A stretch of 64,000 nt of DNA from Schistosoma haematobium (Eukaryota; Platyhelminthes; Trematoda; Strigeidida; Schistosomatidae). The position numbers were made by a program, and so were the translations under genes. The stretch spans positions 74,035,864 to 74,099,863 of the forward strand of contig NC_067196.1 of assembly GCF_000699445.3 (NCBI RefSeq), read 5' to 3'. Shown here one piece after another: positions 47,357 through 60,630 of this stretch (the stretch's first letter is position 1; every line of letters starts with the position of its first letter). The notes beneath the pieces are model-generated. The model had not been told where the DNA came from. It was given only the letters and a program-made list of their open reading frames with translations, and did no database searches.

Positions 47357-48089
47357 AAATACTATCGTTGTTACATCAAAAATAACCACTTAATAAATAA
47401 TTCCAAAAACCAATACTCAACAATGACAAGCGCTTTGTACTAAAACGCTGGAAATTTGGATCCTAAAAATATTTACTTATGTAATATTTGTTTTGTTGGT
47501 GATTAGTACACATTATTAACAAGTCCAATCTGAATGCAACTGATTGATTTGTAGCAACAACTGAGTAAAAAGGATAAATTACCAACAATGTTTCAGTTTT
47601 ACTTGATTTTAAAGGATATATTACTATGTTCTCATGTGAACAATCAAATGTTTGTTCTTTATCACATTATTCCTTTCAAGATTATTGATTATTTGTTAAA
47701 ATTCTAATCAAACCAACCTGTTTCTTAACTTTTGAAAATACCACTTTCTTTTGTAAAAAACTAATCTTCCACGTAACATTAATTTAGTCAGTTTGATTAA
47801 TTTGAGTCCCAGTTTATTATTTTATGTGATATTGATCATGTGATTAGTTAATTATGTCATTAATTCACGACTAGGGTAACTTACGAATAACAATCAAGAA
47901 AGCTGGAGTCAACACTGATACATGTACAAAGAATCACCATATTCATGTGTTGCATATATTTTAACATTTAAACTAATGAAAAAATGGAACATGTTCCGGA
48001 GCGTATTTCGGCAAAGTCATTATAATCATTTCATGACTGACATCAGTAACAATGATGGTACACTCCTAGCTTTAATATTTTGATCAGAA

Positions 48090-48560
48090 AGGAGTTTTGT
48101 TGAGATTTTAGTAATCTAATAGATGAATTCACGAGTCAATTAAAGCTAGATCACCATGAAAAACCTGGAGGCACTGGATGACCGTTTTGCCCTAGCAGTA
48201 AGCGTCCACGATCCGAATCGCGCAATTCCAACCCAGGACCTATCGGTTTTGTGCGCGAGCGCTTAACCACTAGATTACTGAGCCAGCATCCAACGATGTT
48301 AATGTCTAACTTCAACCAATCCACAATCGCACCACTGTCCACCATTGTCATCAGTGAGTTACTACCTCACAACAGAGCAAGTTGAACTCCACTGTTCACC
48401 ACTTCTCACTAGAACTTTAGGACATACCAAAAGCCGTGGATTCAAATCTTGCAGGTGGGATCGTGTATGCGTACCACTGAGGAGTCACACACTAGGACAA
48501 ATCGGTCATCCAATGATTCAAGGTTTTTAATGGTAGTCTAGTTTCAATTAACTCATGAAT
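48090..48560. mobile_element. HS1 foldback composite, type X (inverted relative to 43325)
   Basis: A minus-strand full copy (48110-48425) is joined to a plus-strand 3' half (48428-48560) that starts near the same breakpoint as at 43.5 kb and carries the same ACAAATCGG variant. Confidence 0.82.
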
Positions 48561-49329
48561 TCATTTATTAATATCATGAGTCTGAAAATTAGATAATGTA
48601 ACACATATTCTAAAAATGTTAATAATATTTATACTCACTATGACTACGACAAGCAGATTATTTTTTAATAGTGAACAAATGATAAATAATATTTGTTTAA
48701 GCATTAATTCATTGATCCTGACTAATGCGTGCTTTGAAACTATTTCAAACAACAATTAAGAAGTTTAAATGATCACAAATGAATTTAGTTTCATTAAACA
48801 AAGTACATTTAAGTAGTATTATTTTTTGCTTTAAAATAAACTATTTTAAAAGAATCGCTTTGAAAATTCAATTACTCAATTGTTTTTTTCGAATAGTTTA
48901 ATTGTAGGATAAAATCACTATTGTATTATTTCATAGGTAATATAAATGTTGTTCTTTTTTTGTAATAGAAGTTGACAATGGAGTTTGAAGAATACAATTT
49001 ACTTGGGTTTTATTCACTTTATTAGTTTGCTTTTTTACTGGAGTGTATGATTTGTTAAAGATTTGGACTTATTTCAATTTGTAAAGTGTTTATAAAGTAA
49101 CTCTGAAGAACAGTTGACATTAAGACAACAAGCCAGATGATTAAAAACTGACAATTATTGCTGTTTAATACGATAGTTAATATCTTAAAAACTATTTCTT
49201 TACGGTGAATCTGTTTTCTTAAGTTGAATCTATCGATAACGTAGTTATTTTGCACAATTTTTACTTACTAGACTCAAAATAGACTATGTTCTTATACAAA
49301 AATGTTAGTTTATTAAGTTTTCTATGTTA

Positions 49330-49570
49330 CAGCTAGACAACTATATAAAATTTGGGAGCATTGAACAGTCGTTTCATCTTATTGTAGGACTCCTCATCAG
49401 TGCGCATCCACGATTCCGCCCCGTGGGATTCGAACCCGACACTTAACAGTCTTTCGCGCAAGCGCTTATCCTTTAAACCACTGAGCTAACGGGATATGAC
49501 AGTGTTAATGTCTAACTTCAACCAATCCACGAAATTGATCCACAAGTCCACCATTTTCTTCTATATTGAT
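49330..49570 (-). mobile_element. HS1 SINE
   Basis: Part of the tail, ribozyme region (ATGAGGA, GATGAAA), box B GGGTTCGAATCCC, box A-like GCTCAGTGGTTTAAAGG, and the 5' flank TTGGTTGAAGTTAGACATTA. The tail 3' end is missing. Confidence 0.85.
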
Positions 49571-51369
49571 TTATTTATAGCCATCTAAAGGATAGGAGCG
49601 AATTTATTAAGCCAAAATTAAGAAATCATTTATACAACCTTTAACTAAATGATTAATTTTCTTGATTTTTAGAAGTAGGATGAATTGAGTTCTATATATC
49701 GAAATTCCATTTTCAAAATATAATAACTTTTTTATCCAGACTACTTATCAATGGACCGAATCCTTCTTTCAACAATATATGACATTTAATGATATAAAAC
49801 AATAGACCAGCATTCAGAGTGTTGTATAAGAGTGTAAAAGGGCGTATACTAAGGTTTAGTGAAGCCTCAGCCATACGAAAATTCAATTCCCCTTTGTGTG
49901 TTCAAAAACAATTTGTTCTTACCTTAAACCTACCCTGGTAATATTGACTTATTATCCAGAGTGATTAGGTTTCGCTTTGTGTTCAGATTATTATTATTAC
50001 TCTTATCATTATCCTTATCTCCTCTTACCCCGTTTCCTGTCTAGTTGACCTTTTATTTTTTATATATAAATGCTCTTAACAAGTATATGTGTGACCAGAT
50101 TGTTCGAAAGGTATTGCGCTAATATATCACATAGTTCTGATAATCTTCGTCTTCTAATATCATTATCGAAATTTATCAAAGGGACTAATTGTTTTAAATC
50201 CAGAGAATAGTTAAAAATTAAAGGCTAAAATTTTTTTGTAAGAATGAAAAAGAATTCAAAAATTGTAACTATAACAACTGAGCTTTATCTGCTTTGTTTT
50301 TTCGTTTTATTCATTTAAAACATCGACCTAATAAATATTGAGACAAAAATGTAGAAAAAAAAACGATGATCTTAGGAATAACCTTGAATGGTACTTACAA
50401 TAGCAAATAATCATTCTATTATGTTTCTACTAAGATTAATTTGTAAAATGCGTTGTGATGTCAAGAAATTAACATCTTTATTACTTTCAATCAGATGATC
50501 TTTATTTAAAGAAAGTTTATTATAACAGGGAATATTTGTTTTAGTTTAAATTGATAATTGTATTTATCTAAACAAACACTGTAAATCAAAGAAGAACTAA
50601 TAACTGTTTATTCGTAGCATGGAACTCATCATCACCGAGTACCTATGACCATGATGACCTTCAAATCTAACGATCAGAACAAATTTATTAAAAGTACTGA
50701 ATTGTAGTAAATAAATCTCCAATACAAATAATCAGTTAAACAATAATATCAATAAATTTCGAGTGGCATTAAAAGGTTAATCATAAAAGTTATTTAAAAA
50801 AGTACTTTCAGATTAATTCGAAGAAAAGGGTGTGTCAAGTTGATTGAATATAAAAATTATAGATTTAATATTTAGGAGTAAAGACTGGTCATTCTTTTCT
50901 GAAAAAAAAGTTCATTATTTAAACTGAATCACTGATTCAGTTGATGAAACTAACGGAGAGTGATGAAGGCGGTGGTGTAGTTTATCTATGCTTCTTATCT
51001 TTACTTTTAAATTCCACTTTATTGTTTGGTAGCTGAGATATCAATGATAACTTAAAGGAATCACGTTTAAAATAGATTTCTTAATTTGTGACATTGATTT
51101 TTCTTAAAATCAATAGAGAAGCAATAGGTATCATTATCAAGGTTGGACTTGATAAGTTCGAATAAATTGAGCATTGTATAGATTGTTATAAATAAAAATA
51201 ATAATCGCTTTAGTTGGTTTTAATCTTTTACTTGATATATTTAATAAGATCGGTTCAAAAATCTTTAATTTCATGATTTCAATCCGTAGATCTTATACTA
51301 TCTTCACCTTGATTGTTAAGAATTGTATGCAACCTATTATTTCTCTAAATAAAATAATATATTTGTAAT

Positions 51370-51502
51370 AGTATCAGAAGGGGTTTTGTGGAGATTGTAG
51401 TAATTTCAATAGTTGAGATCATGAGTCAACTGAAGTTAGACCAACATGGAAAATCTGGAAGCACTGGACAGCCGTTTGTTTCTGTTATGGGACTGCTAAT
51501 AG
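51370..51502 (-). mobile_element. HS1 3' half-copy, cut in ribozyme
   Basis: Antisense tail GGGGTTTTGTGGAGATTGTA to GGAAGCACTGGACAGCCGTT, broken in helix II (AGTCCCATAACAG on the minus strand) and joined to the PLE terminal fragment. Confidence 0.8.
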
Positions 51503-51600
51503 GAGAAGAATTGGATATTCCGAAGTTTCGTGACTCAGGGTAAGCCACTTCTTCAGAGAAACAACAAATATCATACAATTCTTATCAATTAAAATGAAGA
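51500..51600 (-). mobile_element. PLE terminal fragment with hammerhead-like fold
   Basis: Minus strand: CTGAAGA, A, GTGGCTT-ACCCT-GAGTCAC (7 pairs allowing G.U), GAAA, CTTC, GGAA pairing with TTCT before the core. Confidence 0.5.
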
Positions 51601-52069
51601 TAGTTTAAGAAGTTCTACAGATTGAAATCATGAAATTAGATATTTTTGATCCGATCTTATTTCATAATAATAATAACATATATATATGTATATATCAATC
51701 AAAAGATTAAAATAAACTAAACCGATTATGTTCAATCGACTGAATAGTAAAAGTATTTAGAAATTTGTTTACTTATATTCATAAAGAATTTATTCAGAAT
51801 TTTTATTCAAATATTCTTTTTTCTTCAACTTTTCTTCACATATGATAAACAGATTGTGGTTTGGATTGTTTACCTTTTTCTTCTTGATTTCATTACTTTA
51901 TTCAAGTAATACGAATTATGATTTATAAGAAGAAGAAAAAATGTTCGAATAGCATGCAATATAAATCTAGTATTGTTGTTTATATTCTACTAAAACAAAA
52001 GCTTATTTCTACATTGTTTATATTAAATAGGAAATTATTACATACACATAGTTCCCTTTATCATTTTGA

Positions 52070-52915
52070 AAAGAGCAAGAACAAACATTCTAGTAGAATA
52101 GCATGAATTCATTTTTATTTCGTTGGTTTTCGTCAGCTGCTTACAACCTGTTACCGCTAACTGTATTTATAAATTTACGTGTACCTACCAAAGCAGCTAC
52201 ATTAGCCTAACACAAAGGAGGGCATATCTTAGATTTTTTAAACATGTTTTAAAAAGTCTCAAAACGTGAGGAAGAAAAAATAAACAGCGCAATCATCAAA
52301 CATCTCCTTGACACAGGACATCAGGTAGATACCTTTCAATCCTTTAAGGTGATTAGTAAGCATTCAAACTCCAGTCTTCTGAAGTTCCCTGAAGCCGTTA
52401 CTATCAGACGCCAGAAACCTGATTTATGTGTTCAAAAGGAGATGGTTATCGATTTTTCCTTGCCTTGGTGACTAATATTCCCTCGCTGTATCTTAATATA
52501 TTTTTTTCTTTAAACTCTTTCTTGCACTTATCACATCATTGAGTTTTACTCCAACTACCTTCCAAATTATAATTCTTATTTCATCAACTGAACTCTACTC
52601 ATTTTAGTCCTATCAATGTTTACTTGTTTCTGGCCGTTTGAACTGTTGTCACAATCAATCTTGTAGAATTTTCTTTTACATAAGGTATATACTTATAATA
52701 TTCAGTCTATTAAATTTATTTAGACCATTGGTATACTATACGAATACGTCCTCAATATAACTTCCAAACAAACTCTTTCATGTAAGTAATTTAAACCCAT
52801 TATGTGATTATAATTTTAAATATCACAGGTTGTAAGCAGCTGACGAGGACCAACGAAATAAAACTGAATTCATGCAATTCTACTAGAATGTTTGTTCTTA
52901 CTTTTTTCAGGAAAT
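52070..52915 (+). mobile_element. PLE relic with inverted terminal repeats
   Basis: The left end at 52075-52150 (GAACAAACATTCTAGTAGAA ... GTCAGCTGCTTACAACC) is the inverse of the right end at 52826-52905 (GGTTGTAAGCAGCTGACGAG ...). Inside is a GIY-YIG remnant: SSYISLTQRRAYLRFFKHV, then HLLDTGHQVDTFQSFKVIS, LLKFPEAVTIRRQKPDLC, VQKEMVIDFSLPW and stop at 52471. A frameshift separates the two parts. Confidence 0.75.
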
Positions 52916-53127
52916 TATTAATTGAATAATTGATTCATGAACTGAATTGATGTAAATCTATTAGTTGACTTTATAAAATGATATTCTGTTCATTGTATGT
53001 GTATAATGATGATCAAATATTCGTTCAATTCGACAGTCAACAAACCAGTAATTATATATATGTCAAAATAAACTTTATTTCAAAATCATTTACATAAGTA
53101 GTCTGAAGTATTTTAAACAGGGTGATT

Positions 53128-53485
53128 TTCTAAACTTTAATAGTTGAGATCATGAGTCAATTGAAGCTAGACAACCATAGGAAACATGGAAGAACTGGAT
53201 GGCCGTTTCGTCCTATCATGCGCATAGGTGATCCCACTTCGTGAGATTCGAACGAAAGACCTCTCATTTTCGTGTATGAGCGCTTAATCAATAGATTACG
53301 ACACACCCATCATTGTCTTCATTGAGTTACTATCTCACAACAGACCTGGATGAGGAGTCATACAATAGGGCGAAACGACCGTACAGTGCTTCCAGGTTTC
53401 CCATGGTGGTCTAGCTTCAATTGAATCACGATCTTAGCTATTGAAATTACCATAATATTTACAAAACTTTTCCTGATATTTTCAA
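53128..53485. mobile_element. HS1 foldback with internal deletion
   Basis: Minus-strand tail and tRNA-like block (53240-53300), then a plus-strand ribozyme and tail (GATGAGGAGTCATACAATAG, GGCGAAACGACCG, CAGTGCTTCCAGG). Confidence 0.75.
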
Positions 53486-54039
53486 AATTGTTTATTTTCA
53501 TTATATGGAACAAAATCACTTTGTTCTTGATAAAACCAAGAATCAAGATTTCGTTCCAGTCAAGATGAGGTTTAAAAAAATATGTTCAATTTAATGAAAA
53601 ATTATTCCTTCTATCTAAAATAAACTTAATAAATGTCAAAATGCTTTTCATATTATTGTTTAAAAATGTTACTGATTACTACATATAATCAGATTGGAAA
53701 ATTGTGACATGCGAAAACTATTTCGTGTGATTACGTAATTTTTGAATACAAGTTCAATAAACGCCTAATTTTTACCTGATTATGAATGAACAATTTGAAC
53801 GGAATAACGGTACATGCAAGTGGTGTATTAGACCACTTGTAAACCTTTATATTTTCTTAAGGCATTTATGAATTATACACCAATAATTTTTCATTACTTA
53901 AACTAGATACTATGCATTACGTTGGGAATAATTTTACTTAAAGTGTTCCACTGTTAAATTATAGAATTTATTCTGTTGAATCATCCATCGAATATAAACT
54001 TTGTATTTAAACTCATTTTGTGCTGTTTGTTTCATACTT

Positions 54040-54400
54040 TGCATTGATGCTTGGGACTGCAATTGATCAGTCTCTTATTGGTATATGTGCATCATGTGCG
54101 GATTGTCTCGACATTACCATTGGTCACTATCCAATAAGAGATTGATCAACTGTAATCATAAATGTCAATAAGAAGTATTAAACAAACAATACAAAGTGAA
54201 TTTAAACTTCACCCCGGCTAGTGTCTATTAGGAGGCAGTAGCCAAGTGGATAACGTTTTGGCGTTTGAAGCGAACGGTACTGAGGTCGAGTCGCGAAGTG
54301 AACATTAACTCTGAGATGCAGATGTATCCATCTGAAAAGCCTAAATTTGACAAGTTAAGCATCCTGAATTCCATCGCTAGCCACCAACTATCTTTCCCTA
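54040..54400 (+). mobile_element. HS2 Sm-alpha-like SINE, copy 2
   Basis: tRNA-like block at 54230-54300 (box A GGCAGTAGCCAAGTGG, box B-like GAGGTCGAGTC). The ribozyme region (CTGAAAAG, CCTAAATTTGACAAG) has lost GAAA, but CATCCTGAATTCC remains. Confidence 0.72.
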
Positions 54401-54727
54401 TAATGTTTCTACTAAAACAATTCAAAATAGTTTTTTTTGTAAATATTTCATATGAGAGTAAGTGAATTATTTTTTGATTTTTCAAGAAATCTTCTTACCT
54501 GTCAAGAAAAGTTTGGAAAATATTTCCAATATTATTATATCATTCTAATTGTTATATAATCAAGGAATTTGAAGAGTTTATCTCATTATAAGAACCAGTC
54601 TATTTTTGTTGAAGTACTTTGTTTTATACAAAAATAATTATTGATATATATAAAAACAAAACTCAATCGAATGAGTGTTCGAAAATTGATTTTGTTGTTT
54701 CGATCAATTTGATAATATTTAGGATTA

Positions 54728-54998
54728 AAACACGAAGTTCAGCGAAGGGATCTCTTTTCAACGAATTTATTATCAAGCTGTACAATCGTATATATATGAA
54801 AAAGTACTAATTCTGTGAGGAAATGTGGACACAATTAACCAGGATGGTGTAATCTTGTATTATAATCTTTCGATTACGTCATCTTGGTTGATTGTGTTCA
54901 CATTTCCTCACAGAATTAGTACTTTTTCATATATATACGATTGTACAGCTTGATAATAAATTCGTTGAAAAGAGATCCCTTCGCTGAACTTCGTGTTT
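54728..54998. mobile_element. Near-perfect long hairpin element
   Basis: Arms of about 126-128 bp (54728-54853 and 54871-54998) with only a few mismatches, and a 17 nt loop (TTGTATTATAATCTTTC). The outer arm CACGAAGTTCAGCGAAGGGA links it to the 31.4 kb TIR element. Direct repeats resembling TCAATTTGATA lie on both sides. Confidence 0.85.
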
Positions 54999-55027
54999 CA
55001 ATTTTGATATTTGAATGGGAATTAGCT

Positions 55028-55165
55028 TAGGAGTCCCATACTAGGACGAAACGGCCGTCAAGTGCTTCCAGGTTTTCCATGGTGGTCTAGCTTCAATTGA
55101 CTTATGATTTTAACCTGTGAAATTTCTAAGATCTCCACAAAACCCATTCTGATAACATTTAGAAT
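55028..55165 (+). mobile_element. HS1 3' fragment starting inside the ribozyme
   Basis: TTAGGAGTCCCATACTAGGA, CGAAACGGCCGTC, tail ending ACAAAACCCATTCTGATAA. Cut within the CUGANGA core. Confidence 0.8.
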
Positions 55166-55571
55166 ACCTAGAATATCACAGGATCTCAATTGAAAATGAA
55201 TAGTTCGTGAGTTACTTTGTAACATTGTAATTGTCTAGTGTTTGTTTTATTTTGATAGATCAGTTTGCTTAATCCAATCCTTAAAAAAATGGTTTATGCT
55301 TCAAGAAAAAAGAACTCATGAGAAGTATTTAACATTACGTTGTTAATTTATTTATCTTATGATTCTTGCTTCATAAATATAGAGGAGAAAATGCAGGGTA
55401 ACTGGTCTTTAATACTGAGTGTTTGACCATATAATAAAAGTCATTATTGTTGTTAACGAAAAATATTCAATAAATTATATTTTTCTCAATAAGACTTCTT
55501 TTTTTTACTTCTCTTTAATGAATTCTGAAGAACATATTGAAAGGTTGTTTACAGTTAAACAATAAGACTAT

Positions 55572-55695
55572 TATCAGAAGGGGTTTTGTGAAGATTTTAG
55601 TAACTTTAATAGTTGAAATCATGAGTCAATTGAAGCTAGACCACCATGAAAAACCAGAGAGCACTGAACAACCGTTTCGTCCTAGTATGGCGGTA
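55572..55695 (-). mobile_element. HS1 3' fragment, cut in the ribozyme
   Basis: Antisense: TATCAGAAGGGGTTTTGTGA through GTTTCGTCCTAGTATGG, then unrelated sequence. Confidence 0.8.
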
Positions 55696-56469
55696 GGCCA
55701 CCCATTGATATTCATTCACCATATAACTACAGTGAGTTTGTAGTATTTTGATTATGATGAAAAGTAAATGTATTAAATCGGGTTTTTCGTTTTCTTAGTT
55801 TAACTTAGCATGCTATTCCATATATTAAGTACAAGAGTTAAGAAAACTTTACGAAAATTATATGTATATATAACATCTAATCAAGTATAAATTGAAAATG
55901 GTATACTGTATTGTCATGGAGAATATTTGTTTGTTGTAGATCTAATGATATGTTACTAAGTTAATTAAAATTCTTCCAAGTATATGTGCAGTTACTAATT
56001 ATTTTCTTTTAGGAAATAAATTGCCTTTGTAAATAAACAAAGTAAAAAAGAAACAAACAGTGGATTGTTGACACGCCTAACTTGTATACAACTTGTAGGA
56101 GTAGATTAGAAAGAAAACATACATGAATAAACATTTCTACTATTCGTAAAATTAACTATTATACTATGTATACCACTCAACAGTTTAAATATATCGAAAA
56201 ATAACTCATGTAAAACCATAATGAGTAAACTAGTGAGTTTTTGAAATTGTTTCTTTCGTTAAGCCTAATGTTTGATTTTAGACGTTTTATCGTTCTATCA
56301 CAATTAGTATTAGAATAAAACTTTTTCTCTTTCAAAATGACATCCTGATGTTTATTTCCTATTGCTAGTAGAATTTTCTGTCACTATCCTATTTCATTTG
56401 ATATCATGAGGTTCAGTCCCTAAAGGCGGCAGGTAATGGCCAACATTCACCTCAAACCATTCATTCAGT

Positions 56470-56765
56470 AGTCGTGTGATTTGTGTTGCAGATGTCGACA
56501 AATATAAATAGTATGTATCATCAATCAAAAGTGAAATGCCTGGTATCAGACGGTTAAGACAATCAAATAAAAAAGAACGAGAACAGAAAGTGATTAATGT
56601 GGAAACGAAGGAACAATCAAGTCTAAGACAATTGATTGACATTTAGCAGATGAAGTATATACTGTATGGTTTTCAGAATTTACTAAAATATTCTGTAATT
56701 TTGTATTCAAATACATTTGCTTGTCCCTTCTCGTGTTCTCATTCACTACAGTAGCAACTCGCTAA
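56470..56765 (+). repeat. R290 repeat, copy 7
   Basis: GTGTTGCAGATGTCGACAAA, AAATAGTATGTATCATCAAT, and TCTCATTCACTACAGTAGCA. The minus frame DDTYYLYLSTSA is open. Confidence 0.68.
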
Positions 56766-57892
56766 TCTCTGCCAAGTTGTTTTGATTTACGTCTGACTTA
56801 ACAAGTCAATTTATTAGTTAGCTGAGTGAGTTTGAATAACCCACAAAACAACTAGAAATACAATAATTAAACAAAGAACTCATATCCAGTGGTTGAATAC
56901 TATCCATTATTATCTCAGAATTAAAGTTCATGGTCTATTTTAGCATGAATTGGCGTTGAATTTCTCATCTAGAGCAATCTTACATTACAACCCGCTTTGG
57001 AATTTTCGCAGTTACTAATAAGCAGTAAAAGAAATATTCTTTTATATTTCACTCATAAACTAATTCATAATTTAACTAAGTTTATTTATATGCGAAAAGT
57101 TAGATTTTATATAAGGGGATTATAGTAAGACAATACATTTTAACTGATAAGATTACATAATCTCACCTACAATTTACATTACCAGATTAAGGTATTCTGA
57201 GTATGAAATACCGAATCCTTCTTTTTTTTATATTAATGAAATTAAATCCTCATGTATTACTTCTGTGAAAAACAAAATATAAAAGCACTGAAATCTAAGC
57301 ATGAATCAAATTTGTATTGTATAATAACGCTTATAGTTATATGTACAAGTACCTTAAAATTGATAACAGTTTTCCAAATAATAAGTTCTCATTTTTCAGA
57401 TATAAGATCCTTTTATAGACAACAACATTGAATAACAATATCTATTCATACATTAGAGACTCTTCTGTAACTACACCTCTTTTTATTGAATATAAAACAA
57501 TTTGAAGGCAAACACTGCTATGGGAAGTCTATCAAATTAATCTAAACTTTATTTGAAGTCACAGGTTATAATTATGACTGCTAAATCTTAAGGTGTAGCA
57601 TTTTTTATCAACTCCGTAGTACAGGTAGTTTATCATAAACTATTATAGTTTGAAAAAAATTAAATTCTATACTATTTTCTAGTGAACACTTTTGTTCTGT
57701 GTAAATCAAAGTAATATGACCACACTTTTCTTCATTGTTTATTTCGATATCATAATAAAGGAAAGGAGATATACATATATAAATAATCAACAACAATTTC
57801 AAATCTAACTCTATAGAATTATTTTCTGATATCAATGGAACATCCACTGTCATCTAATCCACAAATAGTTCTAACTGGAAACATAAATTCTA

Positions 57893-58012
57893 CCAGAAGT
57901 TTGTGCTGATGAATTCGTTCAGAAGAACGATGAAAGCTCCATTCGGCTTAGAGAATTGAACTCTATCAACATCATCCACCTGAGCTACAAATCTTCTTCA
58001 CCATCACACAAA
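57893..58012 (-). mobile_element. PAL retroposon, truncated
   Basis: AGAAGTTTGTGCTGATGAAT, TCGTTCAGAAGAACGATGAA, and CACCTGAGCTACAAATCTTC, TTCACCATC. Part of the outer arm is missing, with no clear duplication. Confidence 0.68.
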
Positions 58013-59009
58013 TTATAGCTGAATATATATATATAACCAATGCTATTTAATTTATGCCTAAACAATTAATTTATTCTAATCTACTTATAGTCAAAGACAA
58101 TTTTGAATATTACAATGAAATCCCTGTTAGAAAAGAAATAAATTAAAGAACAATCATTTTCCGAATATTAAACTATTGTCCACTGATTGTTATGTTATTC
58201 TTTATTCATTGAAGTTGATCATTCTTTTCATTCGAAAATAATAACACATCTGTATAAATATTTATGCTTGTGTATAACTCACTAACTATATAAGTGTGTC
58301 GGTGTAATAGAATAATTCTAATTGTTATAGATGCTTAAAACATCTTTAAACGACAAATTGAATAATAAAAAATTTGTTTTTTTTTCGTTTAAACAAATAA
58401 ACAAATCAAACTATGATAGAATGATACAAAAGAAAACACTTTGTTGTTTCATGTTGTTGTTGCTGTTGTTGTTTTAGTTTCCGCCTAGTTTCTTCCTTTG
58501 CATTTTATCTATTTGCATTCATTTCTCCATTTTAATTATATTCAAGTTAATTGTTATCATTATGATTATAATTGTTATTCTAAGGTTGAATTTTATCAAT
58601 AAACTTCTTTCATTTGGTTATCTATGATGGGTTTTTTACTTCAGTTTTTCTCTCTTTTTATTTGAATGCTCTTAATGAGTATGAGTATGATGATGATGGA
58701 GTTAATTAGATAGATAAGTAGATACATAAATAATCAGTTCGTATTATTTATTGATTAAAATAAATATTTGACAAACAAAGGGATTCTTATGATTTCTTTT
58801 ATTTGTTTACTTAACTAATGACTTTACTGAATTAAATACATATATCAGCTTAATGCTTTTTAGTTAAATATATCGTTATTTTGTCTCTACAAGATTTTAA
58901 TCAGTCAATTTTCTCAGGTTATTGTATTTTTAGCGAAGATTTTTCTACGGAATGAGGTTGCTAACCTATGCATAACCCTCCATTTTTTATCTAGACTAAT
59001 GATCGGCAG

Positions 59010-60530
59010 TAATCATAGAATGACTTCAGACTCATCGTGTACCAACCAAATCGAAACAGCCGGAAATTAGTGAACAATTATCGCCATACGTTAAATTCTT
59101 TGACTATGAGAAAACATTTGACAGAGTGCATAGAAGAAACTTATGTAACGTTTTTTAGCACTATGGTGTATCGCGGAAAATTTTCACAATTATACGGAAT
59201 TTTCACGGCGAACTACATTGCAAAATCATGCATAGAGGGCAAATCATAAATGCATTTCAAGTCAAAACCAGTGACAGACTGTTGCTTACTCCCACCTTTT
59301 CTCTTTCTTCTGGTGGTTGATTGTGTTATGGATGCTGAGGAATAATGTGCCAATCATTATCATGTTAAGTCTAATGATGTCCATGGACGTTAAATGAACA
59401 TTTCCTATTGGCCGTTATTTATTTCACTCATTAAATATTGTGTAAATGTTGTTTTCTATTTTATGGTACGATGTGGTTTGTTTGTTTGGTATATAAATAG
59501 AGTATGGCTGAAGTATAATGATTCATAACTCAGAGGCTGCGACTTGTGTTCTGGACTCGACTGGCTGGGCTAGACAGGGAAGCGGGACCAATCGGGACTC
59601 TAGGTTGTTCACTACGTGTTTTACGTGTCACTGTAATCGATCGATATAAACGCTGCTTATCATAATCTGCAGTCACCCGTTACAACAGATTGGATTATGA
59701 AGACCTTCAAATCTTGGGAAAAGAACGGTATACAATGAACGGCTTGGATGCAACTAGACTATTTGGACTCCGCAAACCATCTAGCTCTTCCGTCTCATAC
59801 ACACCAACAAATGCAGATGAGGAAGACTAATGTAGCAGCAGCCTCTGCATCAATAGACCACAACATATACAAGGAAAAAAGTAAGATCCTAAAATACATC
59901 ACAGAGAACACTAGTTCAATCGTACTTGATGGAGAACCTCTGGGACAGGTAGAATCTTTCATCATCGCTGAACTTGGAGGATCTGATGTAAATATGAAGG
60001 AACAGATTTACAATGGTAGCGGGGGCAGCATTCATACAGTTGAAGATCATATGGAACTCAAAACAGCTTTCAGCCAACATCAAAGTCAGAATATTCAATT
60101 CGAACGTCAAGGCAGTCCTATTGTACAGAGCTGAAACGTGATGAACTACTACAACCATCATCAAAAATGTATAAGTATTCATAAACCATTTCCTACTCAA
60201 AATATTCAATGTCTGTTGAACAGATACCTTCAGCAACAACCTGTTGTAGGAGAGAACAAACCAGCTTCTATCTGAAGAGGAAATTAGGAAAAGACGATGG
60301 AGGTGTATATAACATACATAATTAAACTGCATCACAAGGCAAGCGCTAACTTGAAATGCTAAAAGGAAACGGAAAAAAGGAATACCAAGGAACGAATAAC
60401 CATGAGATTTCGGGTCACACATGAAAAGAATGACCTTTAAACCAGGTAGAAAGGAAAGCCCAAGTTAGTGTTGATTTGAGAATCCTGATCTGCAGCTTAT
60501 GTCAGACGAGTAGTAACAAGCATAAGAATT
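59010..60530 (+). mobile_element. RTE LINE relic interrupted by a solo LTR
   Basis: A heavily mutated RT coding remnant: LNSLTMRKHLTECIEE and LDGEPLGQVESFIIAELGGS regions, matching the 8443 relic. The segment before the catalytic box, just after LVV, is interrupted at GATTG. Downstream parts (59690-60530) have frameshifts and stops but keep the order through [12 protein letters not shown] to the end. Confidence 0.85.
59324..59687 (+). mobile_element. Solo LTR with 5 bp target duplication
   Basis: 364 bp, starts TGTTATGGATGC and ends CCGTTACAACA. Exact duplication GATTG at 59319-59323 and 59688-59692. TATA-like TATATAAATAG near 59491. Excision restores the LINE reading LVVDWIMK. The 5 bp duplication fits Gypsy-type elements; the family is not assigned. 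Confidence 0.9.
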
Positions 60531-60630
60531 TAACATGGATGTTTGTTTGTATTGCAATATATTCATTTGTTCTGTTTAGACGTACATGGTTGAAACAAAT
60601 GAAACGAGACCAGTGACAAGTTCTACCTAG

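Noticed and set aside
52840..52860. CTGACGAGG...GAAA at the PLE terminus as another hammerhead
   Set aside because: The intervening GGACCAAC cannot form a helix II of more than one or two pairs.
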